From: Erythrobacter litoralis
Lineage (GTDB): Bacteria; Pseudomonadota; Alphaproteobacteria; Sphingomonadales; Sphingomonadaceae
Reading direction: 5' to 3'
Assembly (NCBI RefSeq): GCF_029760855.1
Contig: NZ_SOSI01000006.1
Span: 148,672 to 212,671 of the forward strand
Length of the DNA: 64,000 nucleotides
Both the position numbers and the translations under genes were made by a program. Shown in pieces: positions 34,854-45,633 of the stretch; position 1 is the stretch's first letter, and each line of letters begins with the position of its first letter. Below the pieces are notes generated by a model. That model ran no database searches. It saw nothing but the letters and a program-made list of their open reading frames with translations, and had not been told where the DNA came from.

Positions 34854-37615
34854 CAGAATTGCGTTCCTACGTTGAAGGTTAGGACTTTGGTGTCATCGCC
34901 CTCTTGCTTCTTGATCACATGGGATAGATCGATCCTGAATGGACCGAAGGGCGAGTTCCAGTTGACGCCTACGCCAACCGAGATGCGCGGAGAGGCACTA
35001 TCGCCATAAAACACTTCACGAAAAGCGGCGTTGCGATCAATGCTGGGCGCGTTGACGGTTCCGTCTGGTGCGACTTCGTTCGGCACATTTTCGAACTGGG
35101 GCACGCCACCAGCTACGATCTGGTTTCCGTTCGCATCCAGTCGCGGCTGGAGAAAGGCTGGTTGACCATTCACGAAGATACGCCGTCCATTGGGATTGTC
35201 TTCCAAGATCGGACGATCGACCGAAAACAGCGAACCCACGTCCAGCCAGATCGACGGACGCAGTCCCAGGCCCTGGGCACCCGACCCAAGAGGAATTTCG
35301 AGTTCGGCACGGCCCAGGTAGTACGCCTTGCCGCCTAACGCGTCGTCGAACTGACGCCGACCGCCCGCACCGTCGCGGAAATCCTCGAGGGACTGGAGGA
35401 CCGGTGGTGTCGTAGGATCGCCATCGTCGTCGAGATAAGGCAACCGCACGACACGCGGACCGACGCCCCGGATCGCGAAGCCACGGAATTGCGGTTCTCC
35501 CAAGAAGAACCGATCGGTCAGGCGGACATCGTCGAAGCCCGGCGACGCAGTGTCTTCCAGAGCGCGAATGTACCCCCCTTCCAAGGCGAACGAGAGGATG
35601 AAATTCGATCCAAGGTTTTTGTACTTGGCGCCGCGCCCTCGCAAACGCGCATATTTCACATCGCCACCGAGACCGGCGACTTCCCCGGTAACCGATAGGG
35701 ACTCGCCGCGTGTGGGCCGGAAGCTGCTATCGAGATTGTTGTAATTCAGGGTCAGGCCGACAATCGAACTCAGACGCTTGCCGACGGACTCGCAGACAAA
35801 CCGTGTTGCAATACATTCGGGCTCGCCGTCGCCGTTGCGATCCTCGAAGAACGCATCGGCAATCGTGACTTCGTCGTAGTTGAGCGTGTAACTGCCGATG
35901 AGCGACATGTATTCGCTCAGCGGAACACCTGCCCGGATTGCACCACCCAACGTGGATTGCGCGTAGGTGCCGGTACCGCGGTTGAAGTAATCGTTGTCAA
36001 ACTGGCGGTAATAAACGTCTGCACCCAGCGAGATATTGCGATCGAACAGATAAGGCTCGGAAAAGCTTGCCTGTGCCGATTTCGAAAACCGGGAATAATT
36101 GACGCTGAGCCCCACGGTCTGGCCACGCCCACGGAAGTTGCGCTGGCGGATCGAACCGGCAAGAATAAAGCTCTCGATCGAGGAGAACCCGGCCGACAGC
36201 TGCAATTCACCAGTCGGTTGCTCTTCGATGTTCGCTTCGAGAATGACCCGGTCGGGCGCACTGCCTTCGACCTGTGTAACCTCGAAATTTTCCTGGAAAA
36301 AGCCGAGGGATTTAATGCGTGCTTCGGACCGTTTGATGGCGAGGCTGTTGAACGCGTCGCCTTCGGATACGCGGAATTCGCGCCGTACGACCTTGTCCTG
36401 CGTCAGTGTGTTCCCGTTGACGTCGATCCGCTCGATATACACGCGCGGCGCTTCGCGAATGACGAAGGTTACATCCATCGTCTCGGTTTCGGGATTGCGC
36501 TGAAAGTTTGGCGCTACGTCGGCGAAGGCGTAGCCGAAGGTGCCGGCGAGCTCGGTCAACTGCTCGACCGTGTCTTCCACCGTTTTTGCGTTGTACCAAT
36601 CGCCGGTTGCCATCGGCAGACGGCGCGTCATCGCGGCGCTGTCGAAGTCGCGCAGCTGGCTGTCCACGCTGACGTCGCCGAATTTGTAGCGTTCGCCTTC
36701 TTCGACAACGTAGGTGATGATGAAATCTTCGCGATCGGGCGTCAGCTCGGCCACGGCGGACACGACGCGGAAGTCGGCATAGCCTTCGGTCAGGTAGAAG
36801 GTTCGCAGCTGCTGCTGGTCGAAGGCGAGGCGATCGGGATCGTAGCTGGTGTTCGAGCTGAGGAAGCTCAGCAAACCGCCGGTCTGCTTGGTGACCATCT
36901 CGTCGCGCAGTTCACCGTCAGAGAACTTCTCGTTCCCAATAATATTGATCTGGCGGACCTTGGATTTCGGGCCTTCGTTGATCTCGAAGACCACATCGAC
37001 GCGGTTCTGGCTGAGCTGCACCGATTGCGGCTCGACAGTGGCGGCAAAGCGGCCCTGCCGCTTGTAAAGCTCGATGATGCGAGCGACGTCCGCACGCACT
37101 TTGGAGCGGGTGAATATCTGTCGCGGAGCCAGCTTGATTTCGGGGACGATCTTGTCGTCCTTGATCCGCTCGTTTCCTTCGAGAATGATCCGGTTGATGA
37201 CCGGATTCTCGACCACCGTAATCACAACATCGCCGCCCGTGTTCACCACGTTGTAGCTGGCGAAAAGTTCGGTCGCAGCGAGGTCTTTCAGAACCTGATC
37301 ACCCACTGCCGCGCTCCAGCGATCGCCCGGACGAAGCTGGATGTAGGAAAGGATCGTCTGCGGCTCCAGCCGCTGCGCACCCGAAACGGCGATCGTGCGC
37401 ACTACATCGCCTTGGGGAGCCGCCGTCGTCGGCGCGACGCCGACAGTCTGTGCCGGCGCCGCCTGGGCGGGTGTCGCATCCTGATCTTCCGTATCCTGCG
37501 CCATCAGCGGAGAGGAAAGGCCAGCCATGGCTGTTCCCGCCAGAAGGCCGATCATAAGCCGGGCAACGCGTGTTTCATTGCCCTTCGCGGCAGTCGCAAA
37601 TCGAGTCATCGACAA
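34853..37615 (-). CDS. bamA: Outer-membrane assembly factor BamA
   Basis: A 920-residue outer-membrane protein. A signal peptide is followed by a P/A/Q-rich linker, five POTRA domains (about residues 65-470) and the Omp85 beta-barrel; the barrel holds the RGF motif (QFRGFAIRGVGPR), and the protein ends in aromatic F. It is about 100 residues longer than E. coli BamA, as in other sphingomonads. The 155-nt gap to rseP likely carries its promoter. Confidence 0.96.
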   Translation of the reverse strand: MSMTRFATAAKGNETRVARLMIGLLAGTAMAGLSSPLMAQDTEDQDATPAQAAPAQTVGVAPTTAAPQGDVVRTIAVSGAQRLEPQTILSYIQLRPGDRWSAAVGDQVLKDLAATELFASYNVVNTGGDVVITVVENPVINRIILEGNERIKDDKIVPEIKLAPRQIFTRSKVRADVARIIELYKRQGRFAATVEPQSVQLSQNRVDVVFEINEGPKSKVRQINIIGNEKFSDGELRDEMVTKQTGGLLSFLSSNTSYDPDRLAFDQQQLRTFYLTEGYADFRVVSAVAELTPDREDFIITYVVEEGERYKFGDVSVDSQLRDFDSAAMTRRLPMATGDWYNAKTVEDTVEQLTELAGTFGYAFADVAPNFQRNPETETMDVTFVIREAPRVYIERIDVNGNTLTQDKVVRREFRVSEGDAFNSLAIKRSEARIKSLGFFQENFEVTQVEGSAPDRVILEANIEEQPTGELQLSAGFSSIESFILAGSIRQRNFRGRGQTVGLSVNYSRFSKSAQASFSEPYLFDRNISLGADVYYRQFDNDYFNRGTGTYAQSTLGGAIRAGVPLSEYMSLIGSYTLNYDEVTIADAFFEDRNGDGEPECIATRFVCESVGKRLSSIVGLTLNYNNLDSSFRPTRGESLSVTGEVAGLGGDVKYARLRGRGAKYKNLGSNFILSFALEGGYIRALEDTASPGFDDVRLTDRFFLGEPQFRGFAIRGVGPRVVRLPYLDDDGDPTTPPVLQSLEDFRDGAGGRRQFDDALGGKAYYLGRAELEIPLGSGAQGLGLRPSIWLDVGSLFSVDRPILEDNPNGRRIFVNGQPAFLQPRLDANGNQIVAGGVPQFENVPNEVAPDGTVNAPSIDRNAAFREVFYGDSASPRISVGVGVNWNSPFGPFRIDLSHVIKKQEGDDTKVLTFNVGTQF

Positions 37616-37770
37616 GGAGGTTCCCGTCCACTTGTATCAAAAATCCGCGTCGGCATCAGCCGGGCGGTAACCCGCTGGCGGAGCGGTTCGCGCGCCCCCT
37701 GCACGAAGCGAGCCGTCCAATCAAGCGGAGCGACAGTCCCCCGAAGGCCGTCCCGCAGCTTTTTTCCGAG

Positions 37771-38889
37771 TCAGCTTCCGAAGAAGGGAAGCGTCACCAG
37801 ATCGTTGATCGTCACGAAAACCATCAAGGCCAGAACGAGCGCAACGCCCGCCCGATAGGCGATTTCCGTGCTGCGAGCGCCAAGCGGTTTCCGGCGGACC
37901 GCTTCGGCCGCGTAGAAAGCAAGGTGCCCACCGTCGAGGGCGGGAATTGGCAGTAGGTTGATGAATGCCAAGTTAAGCGAAATCAGCGCGAGAAATTCGA
38001 TGAATGGCAGCGGGCCTTGCGACAACCTTTCCCCGGAATACTTCGCGATCTTCACGGGTCCGCCCAGTTCCTGAACCGAGCGATCGCCGACCACAACCTG
38101 TCGTACACCCTCTATCATCATGCCGACGATGCGCAGATTCTCCTCGCCCGCCAAGGCGATTGAGCGGAGCGGCGCAACCGTTTCGAAGGTCGGCGCGGCA
38201 CCCATGATGCCGAGCAGTCCTATACGTCCGCTGTTTCCATGCTCGTCGGTGAACGTGAAATCCTGGGTCACGAGATCGAATGAGCGCGCTTGCCCGTCCC
38301 GCTCCACCGCTATTGTCATAGGCTTGCCGGGATACAGGGCAACGCGATTGCGAATTTCGGTGAAATCCTCGATAGGCGCGCCGTCGATGGCAACGATCCG
38401 GTCGCCTGCCTCCAGCCCTGCGGTTTGCGCGACCGAATCCTCGGAAAACCCTCCGACGATAGGCGGCGCCACAGGCCTTCCGAACGCCATGAAAAATGCC
38501 GCGAAAATGGCGACGGCGATGAGAATGTTCGTCGCCGGCCCGGCGAACACGATCAGTGCGCGTTTCCACAGCGCAGCATGGTGAAAGTTGCCTTCCCGCT
38601 CCTCCGGCGGAACGGCGGCAATCTCGTCCTTATCCGGAATGCTTGCGGGGTTCATATCGCCTTTGAACTGGACGTAGCCGCCCAAGGGCAGCGCACTCAG
38701 CTTCCAGCGCGTCCCGCGCTTGTCCGTGAATCCGGCCAGTTCCTTGCCGAAACCGACCGAAAACGCTTCAGCATGCACGCCGAACCAGCGGCCGACGAGA
38801 TAGTGGCCGAGTTCGTGCAAGGTCACCAGCGGCCCCAGCAAAAGCGGGAAGCCGAGGATATACATCCACCAAGGTATCGATCCGTCCAC
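37771..38889 (-). CDS. rseP: RIP zinc metalloprotease RseP
   Basis: A 372-residue site-2 protease. HELGH (H25, E26, H29) sits in the first membrane helix and the NLLPIPALDGGHL zinc-ligand motif is near the C-terminus, with one PDZ domain (GGFSEDSVAQTAGLEAGDRI) between. It cleaves membrane-bound anti-sigma factors. It abuts dxr directly. Confidence 0.95.
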   Translation of the reverse strand: MDGSIPWWMYILGFPLLLGPLVTLHELGHYLVGRWFGVHAEAFSVGFGKELAGFTDKRGTRWKLSALPLGGYVQFKGDMNPASIPDKDEIAAVPPEEREGNFHHAALWKRALIVFAGPATNILIAVAIFAAFFMAFGRPVAPPIVGGFSEDSVAQTAGLEAGDRIVAIDGAPIEDFTEIRNRVALYPGKPMTIAVERDGQARSFDLVTQDFTFTDEHGNSGRIGLLGIMGAAPTFETVAPLRSIALAGEENLRIVGMMIEGVRQVVVGDRSVQELGGPVKIAKYSGERLSQGPLPFIEFLALISLNLAFINLLPIPALDGGHLAFYAAEAVRRKPLGARSTEIAYRAGVALVLALMVFVTINDLVTLPFFGS

Positions 38890-40044
38890 TCAGGCGTTCT
38901 CCAAGAATTCCTCCGCACGGCGCCGCGCTGCCGCGTCGATCTGGAGCACGTCGTCGAGCGATTGCGGAGCAGGCGGCCGGTTGCCGCGGGTCAACACATT
39001 CTCGACTAATACCGCAATGCGGGTGAACGGTAGGTTGCCTGCAAGGAATGCTGCCACCGCGACCTCGTTGGCTGCGTTCAGCACGGCGGGCGCCGCCCCG
39101 CCCTCGGCCGCCGCCTCCCGCGCCAGCCTCGTCGCGGGGAAACGCTCTTCGTCCGGTTCGAAGAAGCTCATTTCGCCGATTTTGGGAAGGTCCAGGGGCG
39201 AGCAAGGCGTCTCCATCCGCCGCGGCCAGGCGAGGCACGAGGCGATCGGCACGCGCATGTCGGACGGTCCCAGTTGCGCTAGCGTAGACCCGTCCCGATA
39301 TTCGACCATGGAATGGATTATGCTTTGCGGATGCACCACGATGCGGATCTTCTCGAGCCCCACGGGAAACAGGTGATGCGCCTCGATCAGCTCGAGGCCC
39401 TTGTTGAACATCGTTGCGCTGTCGACACTGATTTTCGCACCCATGTCCCAATTGGGATGCGCCACCGCCTGCTCGGGCGTGACGGCGGATAAGTCCTGCA
39501 CCGTGCGCAGCGGCCCGCCGCTTGCGGTAAGCGTGATCCAGCGGACATCGTCGATCCGCTCGCCCTGAAGGCACTGAAATATGGCGTTGTGCTCGGAATC
39601 GACCGGTAGCAGCGTCGCCCCGTGTTTTTCGACCGCCGCCGTCATGACTTCGCCTGCCGAAACAAGCGCTTCCTTGTTGGCGAGCGCCACCGTTCCACCC
39701 CGCTCGATCGCTGCCATGACCGGACCGAGCCCGGCACATCCAACGATTGCGGCCATCGTGATATCGGCGGGCCGTGCCGCCGCTTCGCACAATGCCGCCC
39801 TACCCGACGAGGCTTCAATACCGCTACCGGACAAAGCTTCTTCGAGGCCAACTAGACAGTTGTCGTCGGCAATAACGGCAATCTCGGCGTCGAATTCTCG
39901 CGCCAGCTTCGCTAGCTTTTCGACATCCGTGTTGGCCGTGAGCGCCGTGACGCGCCACGCATCGCGATTGCGGCGAACAAGATCGAGCGTGGACGTACCC
40001 ACCGAACCCGTGGCGCCGAGAATGGATATGGACCGCACGCTCAC
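38890..40044 (-). CDS. dxr: 1-deoxy-D-xylulose-5-phosphate reductoisomerase
   Basis: A 384-residue MEP-pathway enzyme using NADPH. The N-terminal GATGSVGTSTLDL nucleotide loop and the metal site (VDSEHNAIFQCL) are present. It overlaps cdsA by 4 nt. Confidence 0.97.
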   Translation of the reverse strand: MSVRSISILGATGSVGTSTLDLVRRNRDAWRVTALTANTDVEKLAKLAREFDAEIAVIADDNCLVGLEEALSGSGIEASSGRAALCEAAARPADITMAAIVGCAGLGPVMAAIERGGTVALANKEALVSAGEVMTAAVEKHGATLLPVDSEHNAIFQCLQGERIDDVRWITLTASGGPLRTVQDLSAVTPEQAVAHPNWDMGAKISVDSATMFNKGLELIEAHHLFPVGLEKIRIVVHPQSIIHSMVEYRDGSTLAQLGPSDMRVPIASCLAWPRRMETPCSPLDLPKIGEMSFFEPDEERFPATRLAREAAAEGGAAPAVLNAANEVAVAAFLAGNLPFTRIAVLVENVLTRGNRPPAPQSLDDVLQIDAAARRRAEEFLENA

Positions 40045-40773
40045 AGCACGGTCCCAAGAAGGCCGCTTAGAAGGATAACTGGGATCAGACCGTCGGTCCG
40101 GTCGAAGACGCCGCCGTGCCCCGGGATAAGGTTCGAACTGTCCTTCATGTGTGCTTTACGTTTCAGCCAGCTTTCGAAAAAATCGCCCGATTGGGCGGCA
40201 ACTGCGACGATGGCACCGGTCGCAATCAGCGGTAACACCGAGAAGGTAACGCCGAAACCTCCCGGAAAGGCGAGGTATTTCAGCCAAATATAGGCCCAGA
40301 GGCTGGCTCCGACGATACCGCCTAGAAGGCCTGCCCAAGTCTTGGACGGGCTGATTTTGGGTGCAATCTTTGGCCCGCCCAGTGTACGCCCGAACCCGTA
40401 AGCGAAACTGTCGACGAAGATAACCGCGCCGACCACCCCTGCGATAATGCTCAGCGGATACGCCGACAACAGGAAGCCTGCTGCTCCGACATAGGCCAGT
40501 CCGAACGCCAGACCGACGATCCGCCAAATCGGCTGCACCGTCGCGCGCCACACCAGCCGCGCGAACTCGCCTAAGGTGGCGATGGCGACCAGCCAGATGA
40601 AACCGCTGAGCCAGACCCCGCCCGCCCACAACGCCGCACTGGCGATGGCGAGCATGACGAGGGCCGAGGCGACGCGTTTGGGAAGGTCCGATGTGCGAAC
40701 CGCTAAGGGAACCCTGACATAACGCTTCGCACGCGCCTTCAGGCGATCCCGTTTGCGTTCGGGTTCGATTCTT

Positions 40774-40787
<14 letters not shown>
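40041..40787 (-). CDS. cdsA: Phosphatidate cytidylyltransferase
   Basis: A 248-residue polytopic enzyme making CDP-diacylglycerol. The signature SKTWAGLLGG...KRKAHMKDSSNLIPGHGG...DRTD is present. The start is a TTG at 40787 lying inside the end of uppS (14-nt overlap); the longer open frame upstream is uppS in another phase. Confidence 0.92.
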
Positions 40788-41451
<664 letters not shown>

Positions 41452-41484
41452 CGGCTCTTCCGTTCGTAAAGGGCGTGGACGCCC

Positions 41485-42042
41485 TCACTGCGTGAGGATT
41501 TCCTGCACCTTCTTCTCTACCGCCACATCTGTCTCGGCGACGTATTTGTCAGTCAGCTTCTGGACCTCGTCTTCCGAACGCTTGCGCTCGTCCTCGGAGA
41601 TATCCTTTGCCTTCTCGTCGTCCTTCAGCGCTTCCATTCCATCACGCCGCACATTGCGTATGGCGATCTTGGCCTTCTCGCCGTATTCGCCGGCGAGCTT
41701 GGCCAAATCCTTGCGCCGCTCCTCGGTCAGATCGGGCATCGGGAGGCGAATAGTCTGCCCATCTTGCATCGGGTTGAGACCGAGATTGGCCTTCGCAATA
41801 CCCTTCTCGACCGCACTGACATTCGCTTTGTCCCACACCTGCACACTGAGCATACGCGGTTCGGGCGCGGAGACCGTCGCCACTTGGTTCAACGGCATCA
41901 TCGCACCGTAGACTTCGACAGCGACGGGATCGAGCAGACTGGTATTCGCTCGACCCGTGCGCAGGCCGGACAGATCGCCCTTGAGGCTTTCGACCGCCCC
42001 CTTCATCCGTCGTTCGATGTCGGCCTTGTCGTATTTCGCCAT
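41485..42042 (-). CDS. frr: Ribosome recycling factor
   Basis: A 185-residue [29 protein letters not shown] and the [13 protein letters not shown] segment are family landmarks. It sits 13 nt from pyrH. Confidence 0.98.
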   Translation of the reverse strand: MAKYDKADIERRMKGAVESLKGDLSGLRTGRANTSLLDPVAVEVYGAMMPLNQVATVSAPEPRMLSVQVWDKANVSAVEKGIAKANLGLNPMQDGQTIRLPMPDLTEERRKDLAKLAGEYGEKAKIAIRNVRRDGMEALKDDEKAKDISEDERKRSEDEVQKLTDKYVAETDVAVEKKVQEILTQ

Positions 42043-42055
42043 ATCCGGTTCCCTC

Positions 42056-42781
42056 TCAATTCGTATCGCTTTGCACTATCGTCTGAACGCCCTCGCCCGC
42101 AAGTACCCGAGCAAGATTGCCCTTCTCGCGGATCGAAAACACGACGATCGGAATATCGTTATCGCGGCATAGGGCTACCGCCGTAGCGTCCATCACCTTG
42201 AGATTGTCGGCGAGGACACGGTCGTAACTCACGGAATCAAAACGCTTGGCCTGGGCATTCTTCTTCGGGTCGCTATCGTACACGCCATCGACGCTGGTAC
42301 CCTTTAGCAGCGCATCGCACTTCATTTCGGCTGCGCGCAATGCGGCGCCGGTGTCGGTCGTGAAATAAGGCGCGCCCACCCCGGCCGCAAAAATCACGAT
42401 GCGGCCTTTTTCCAGGTGCCGCTCGGCGCGGCGCCGGATGACGGGCTCGCATACCTGATCCATCTGGATGGCGGACTGTACCCGCGTCGGCACGCCGATC
42501 TGCTCGAGTGCGCTTTGCATGGCCAGGGCATTCTTCACCGTGGCGAGCATGCCCATGTAATCGGCCTGCGCCCGGTCCATGCCCTGTGCCGCGCCCGAAA
42601 TTCCGCGAAAGATGTTGCCGCCGCCGATGACGAGGCAGATTTCCAACCCGCCCTCTTTCGCCGTCTTCACTTCCTGCGCCAATTCGTTGACGAAGGCGGG
42701 ATCGATCCCAAACGGCTGATCACCCATTAGTACCTCGCCCGACAATTTCAGGAGGACGCGGTTCATCTTGGGCAGGGTCAT
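42056..42781 (-). CDS. pyrH: UMP kinase
   Basis: A 241-residue amino-acid-kinase-fold UMP kinase. [21 protein letters not shown] and [17 protein letters not shown] are conserved. The start is the ATG at 42781 ([11 protein letters not shown]); upstream in-frame sequence is not conserved. Confidence 0.97.
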   Translation of the reverse strand: MTLPKMNRVLLKLSGEVLMGDQPFGIDPAFVNELAQEVKTAKEGGLEICLVIGGGNIFRGISGAAQGMDRAQADYMGMLATVKNALAMQSALEQIGVPTRVQSAIQMDQVCEPVIRRRAERHLEKGRIVIFAAGVGAPYFTTDTGAALRAAEMKCDALLKGTSVDGVYDSDPKKNAQAKRFDSVSYDRVLADNLKVMDATAVALCRDNDIPIVVFSIREKGNLARVLAGEGVQTIVQSDTN

Positions 42782-42915
42782 GAGACGATGGCTTCCGGAC
42801 GTGACGTGGGTAGCGGCTCCCTTAGCGGCGAAGGTGTTTGCGCGCAAAGGGAAAGGGTCGATAGGCCGCCCCGATCATAATCAAAGCGACCGTTTTCGAA
42901 AACCAACGAACCTCT

Positions 42916-43152
42916 TCAATTCATTGAGTTTTCACTCGACACCGACTCCGGAGTTTCCGTATCGACGTTTTCAGGATCGGTTTGCAGCAGGCCGTCTTCT
43001 GCGGGGTTCATTCCGGTTGGGCTGGATCCCTCTTCGCCGGGTACAACCGCATCGTTCGTCATGTCGGCGGTGTCGCTTCCATCGATCGGCTCGCCACAGG
43101 CGGACAACGACAACGCCAAGGGAAGTGCGGCGATAAGTGGGAATTTGTTCAT
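42916..43152 (-). CDS. Small acidic lipoprotein
   Basis: A 78-residue precursor with a signal peptide and lipobox LSAC (C19). The mature part is about 59 residues, strongly acidic and disordered, with no recognised domain. GGAG lies 8 nt before the ATG. It sits between pyrH and tsf, with the tsf terminator just upstream, so it must have its own promoter or read-through. Confidence 0.75.
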   Translation of the reverse strand: MNKFPLIAALPLALSLSACGEPIDGSDTADMTNDAVVPGEEGSSPTGMNPAEDGLLQTDPENVDTETPESVSSENSMN

Positions 43153-43228
43153 GAAAAAATCTCCGTAGGGTTCGCGTTGGAAATGAGAACCCGACCGCGA
43201 TGTTCCGCGCCGCGTGGAAGGTGCATGC

Positions 43229-43261
43229 GAAAACGGCCGCCGAACCGAAGTCCGGCGGCCG
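43229..43261 (-). terminator. Intrinsic terminator of tsf
   Basis: CGGCCGCCG (43234-43242) and CGGCGGCCG (43253-43261) form a perfect 9-bp stem; the minus strand then reads TTTT. Confidence 0.85.
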
Positions 43262-43285
43262 CATAAGCCAGTAGAGCGGATGGGC

Positions 43286-44209
43286 TCAGGCGCCGCGCGT
43301 GGCGGCCACTTCGGCCGCGAAGTCGCTTTCTTCCTTCTCGATGCCTTCGCCGAGCTGGAAGCGGACATAGTCCACCAGTTCGACCTTGGCGCCAACATCC
43401 TTGCTGGCCTGCTCGACGACCTGCGAAATCGGGGTCTTGTTGTCGATTACGTAGATCTGGCTGAGCAGCGCGTTTTCCTTGGCGTATTTGCCGACCGCAC
43501 CTTCGACCATCTTTTCCTGCACGTTTTCCGGCTTGCCGCTTTCGGCGGCCTTTTCCTTGGCGATCGCACGTTCGCGCTCGATCACTTCGGCGTCGAGGCC
43601 ATCGGCAGTCAGCGCTTGCGGGAAAGCGGCTGCAATGTGCATGCCCAGCTTCTTGCCAAGCTCTTCAAGCTTCGCCTTGTCGCCTTCGCTTTCCAGCGCG
43701 ACGAGCACGCCGATCTTACCGAGGTCAGGTGCGACGGCATTGTGCATGTACGGCACGATCACGCCGTTGTTGACGGAGACCGTCTTGATCCGGCGAATCT
43801 GCTGGTTTTCACCAATCGTGGCGACGTTATCGGTCAGCTTGTCGGAGACGCTACCGCCGTCGGGATAGTCGGCGCTCTTCAGCGCATCGACATCATCGCC
43901 AGTCTTCAGTGCGGTCTGCGTAACCTTGCGGACGAAATCCTGAAACTTGTCGTTCTTGGCGACGAAGTCGGTTTCCGAGTTGACTTCGACGGAAACGCCC
44001 TTGGTGTCTTCGACGGCAATACCGACGAGACCTTCGGCCGCGGTCCGACTCGATTTCTTCTGGGCGGTGGCGAGCCCCTTGGCGCGCAATGCGTCGACCG
44101 CGGCTTCGATATCGCCGTTCGAGCTTTCGAGCGCCTTCTTGGCGTCCATCATGCCCGCGCCGGTCTTTTCGCGCAGGGCTTTCACGTCAGCGGCAGTGAA
44201 TGCAGCCAT
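43286..44209 (-). CDS. tsf: Elongation factor Ts
   Basis: A 307-residue exchange factor for EF-Tu. The N-terminal [20 protein letters not shown] motif is diagnostic. AAGGA lies upstream of two ATGs (44212 and 44209); the second gives the standard MAAFTA start. Confidence 0.97.
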   Translation of the reverse strand: MAAFTAADVKALREKTGAGMMDAKKALESSNGDIEAAVDALRAKGLATAQKKSSRTAAEGLVGIAVEDTKGVSVEVNSETDFVAKNDKFQDFVRKVTQTALKTGDDVDALKSADYPDGGSVSDKLTDNVATIGENQQIRRIKTVSVNNGVIVPYMHNAVAPDLGKIGVLVALESEGDKAKLEELGKKLGMHIAAAFPQALTADGLDAEVIERERAIAKEKAAESGKPENVQEKMVEGAVGKYAKENALLSQIYVIDNKTPISQVVEQASKDVGAKVELVDYVRFQLGEGIEKEESDFAAEVAATRGA

Positions 44210-44239
44210 CATAAATTCCTTCATTCAAATAAATATGCC

Positions 44240-44273
44240 GGCACCGGATCGGCGGCTGGCGCGATCCGGTGCC
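44240..44273 (-). other. Strong hairpin between rpsB and tsf
   Basis: GGCACCGGATCG (44240-44251) pairs perfectly with CGATCCGGTGCC (44262-44273), with a 10-nt loop. Downstream on the minus strand the sequence is T-rich but interrupted (ATATTTATTTG), so it may attenuate or stabilise mRNA ends rather than terminate fully. Confidence 0.6.
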
Positions 44274-44315
44274 TGGGCGTCAATCGTGACAGGCGCATGA
44301 CGCGCCCGAGAGGGT

Positions 44316-45065
44316 TCAGGCTGCGGCTTCTTCCGGCGGATTTTCCATCGCACCGACATCCTGGCCCGAATCACCGGCACCCTCGCCCTTGCCCGAACGC
44401 GCAGCCTGGCCGATCGCATCGCAATAAAGCTTCACGGCGCGGCTGGCGTCGTCATTGCCCGGAATCGGGAAGGCGATGCCGCTGGGATCGACGTTGGTAT
44501 CGAGCACCGCGACAACTGGTATGCCAAGCACGTTGGCCTCCTTGATCGCAAGGTCTTCCTTGTTGGCGTCGATCACGAACATCACGTCGGGAATGCCGCC
44601 CATGTTGCGAATGCCGCCGAGCGACATTTCCAGCTTGTCACGCTCGCGCGTCAGCTGAAGCGTTTCCTTCTTGGTCAGGCCCTGCATGTCGCCGGCGAGC
44701 TGCTCGTCGAGGGTTTTGAGACGTTTGATCGACTGGCTGATCGTCTTCCAGTTGGTGAGCATGCCGCCCAGCCAGCGATGATTGACGAAGTGCTGTCCCG
44801 AAGCGAGCGCGGCTTCACGGATCGCATCCTGCGCTTGGCGCTTAGTGCCGACAAACAGCACCTTGCCGCCCGAACGCGCGGTCTGCGAAACGAAGTCGAG
44901 GGCACGTGCGAACAAGGGCACAGTCTGCGACAGGTCGAGAATGTGGACACCGTTTCGCGCGCCGAAAATATACGGCTTCATACGCGGATTCCAGCGGTGG
45001 GTCTGGTGGCCGAAATGTGCGCCGGCCTCGATCAATTCCTGCATCGTGACGGTAGGTGCCGCCAT
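44316..45065 (-). CDS. rpsB: 30S ribosomal protein S2
   Basis: A 249-residue S2 protein. [20 protein letters not shown] and [14 protein letters not shown] are conserved. The C-terminus is slightly longer and acidic. It leads the rpsB-tsf pair. Confidence 0.98.
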   Translation of the reverse strand: MAAPTVTMQELIEAGAHFGHQTHRWNPRMKPYIFGARNGVHILDLSQTVPLFARALDFVSQTARSGGKVLFVGTKRQAQDAIREAALASGQHFVNHRWLGGMLTNWKTISQSIKRLKTLDEQLAGDMQGLTKKETLQLTRERDKLEMSLGGIRNMGGIPDVMFVIDANKEDLAIKEANVLGIPVVAVLDTNVDPSGIAFPIPGNDDASRAVKLYCDAIGQAARSGKGEGAGDSGQDVGAMENPPEEAAA

Positions 45066-45261
45066 AACGTAATTCCTTTCCGGTTATGCCTCTGAAAAGC
45101 TGGAACCCGAATGTGCGGAGAACCCCGCGACGGGCACCGGTATGAGCGCCTTCCATGTGGATTTTTGCCGAATGACCCACGCCGCTTGGCGCCATCAGGA
45201 CTTCCGACGCGCGGCCTCTAGCGAAAACGACGGGATTTGGCCAGCCCCTCAATAAAGCTAA

Positions 45262-45267
45262 ATTATA
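45262..45267 (-). promoter_or_regulatory. Candidate -10 element for rpsB
   Basis: A perfect TATAAT on the minus strand, about 197 nt upstream of the rpsB start. The expected -35 region is weak (AGCCGG at 17 nt). It implies a long 5' leader; the interval 45066-45405 otherwise holds no recognisable gene. Confidence 0.4.
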
Positions 45268-45405
45268 CGGAAAACGACCTGCGTCCGGCTTGACACCAAA
45301 GAACAGAACGTGAACAAGGATCAGAGCGGAAACAAACCTATTGTCCGCAAGTTATCCACAGCAGTTGCCGGTCTTGTCAACGGGCAGCGTTCTAAGGAAT
45401 TCACG

Positions 45406-45633
45406 ATGTTGGCCACTCTCGCTTTCGGTCTCGTTCTCATCGGCGCAATCGCTGCCTTCGCCGTTATCGCGGATAGCGGACTGCGCAGCTGGTCGGCCCT
45501 CCAAGCCATGCGGTTCGACCATAACGAGCAGGCGAAGGCTGTTTCGGTTAGCGTTAAACGGCGATCGATCGCGCAGCGTAGTTCGACCTACCGACCCCTC
45601 GGAAACTTCTCGGTTACGCAGCGCGCCGCCTGA
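45406..45633 (+). CDS. Small membrane protein, unknown function
   Basis: A 75-residue protein. AAGGA sits 7 nt before the ATG at 45406; the frame is open to a GTG at 45310 but without a ribosome site. One membrane helix (residues ~2-24, AFGLVLIGAIAAFAVIA) is followed by a basic tail (SVKRRSIAQRSSTYRP). No family recognised. Its end overlaps the pssA 3' end by 20 nt on the opposite strand. Confidence 0.5.
   Translation: MLATLAFGLVLIGAIAAFAVIADSGLRSWSALQAMRFDHNEQAKAVSVSVKRRSIAQRSSTYRPLGNFSVTQRAA

Noticed and set aside
35957..37858. A 633-codon open frame on the plus strand
   Set aside because: Antisense shadow of bamA; no recognisable domain.
45290..45295. TTGACA as a plus-strand promoter for the small membrane protein
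   Set aside because: No -10-like sequence lies 16-18 nt downstream.
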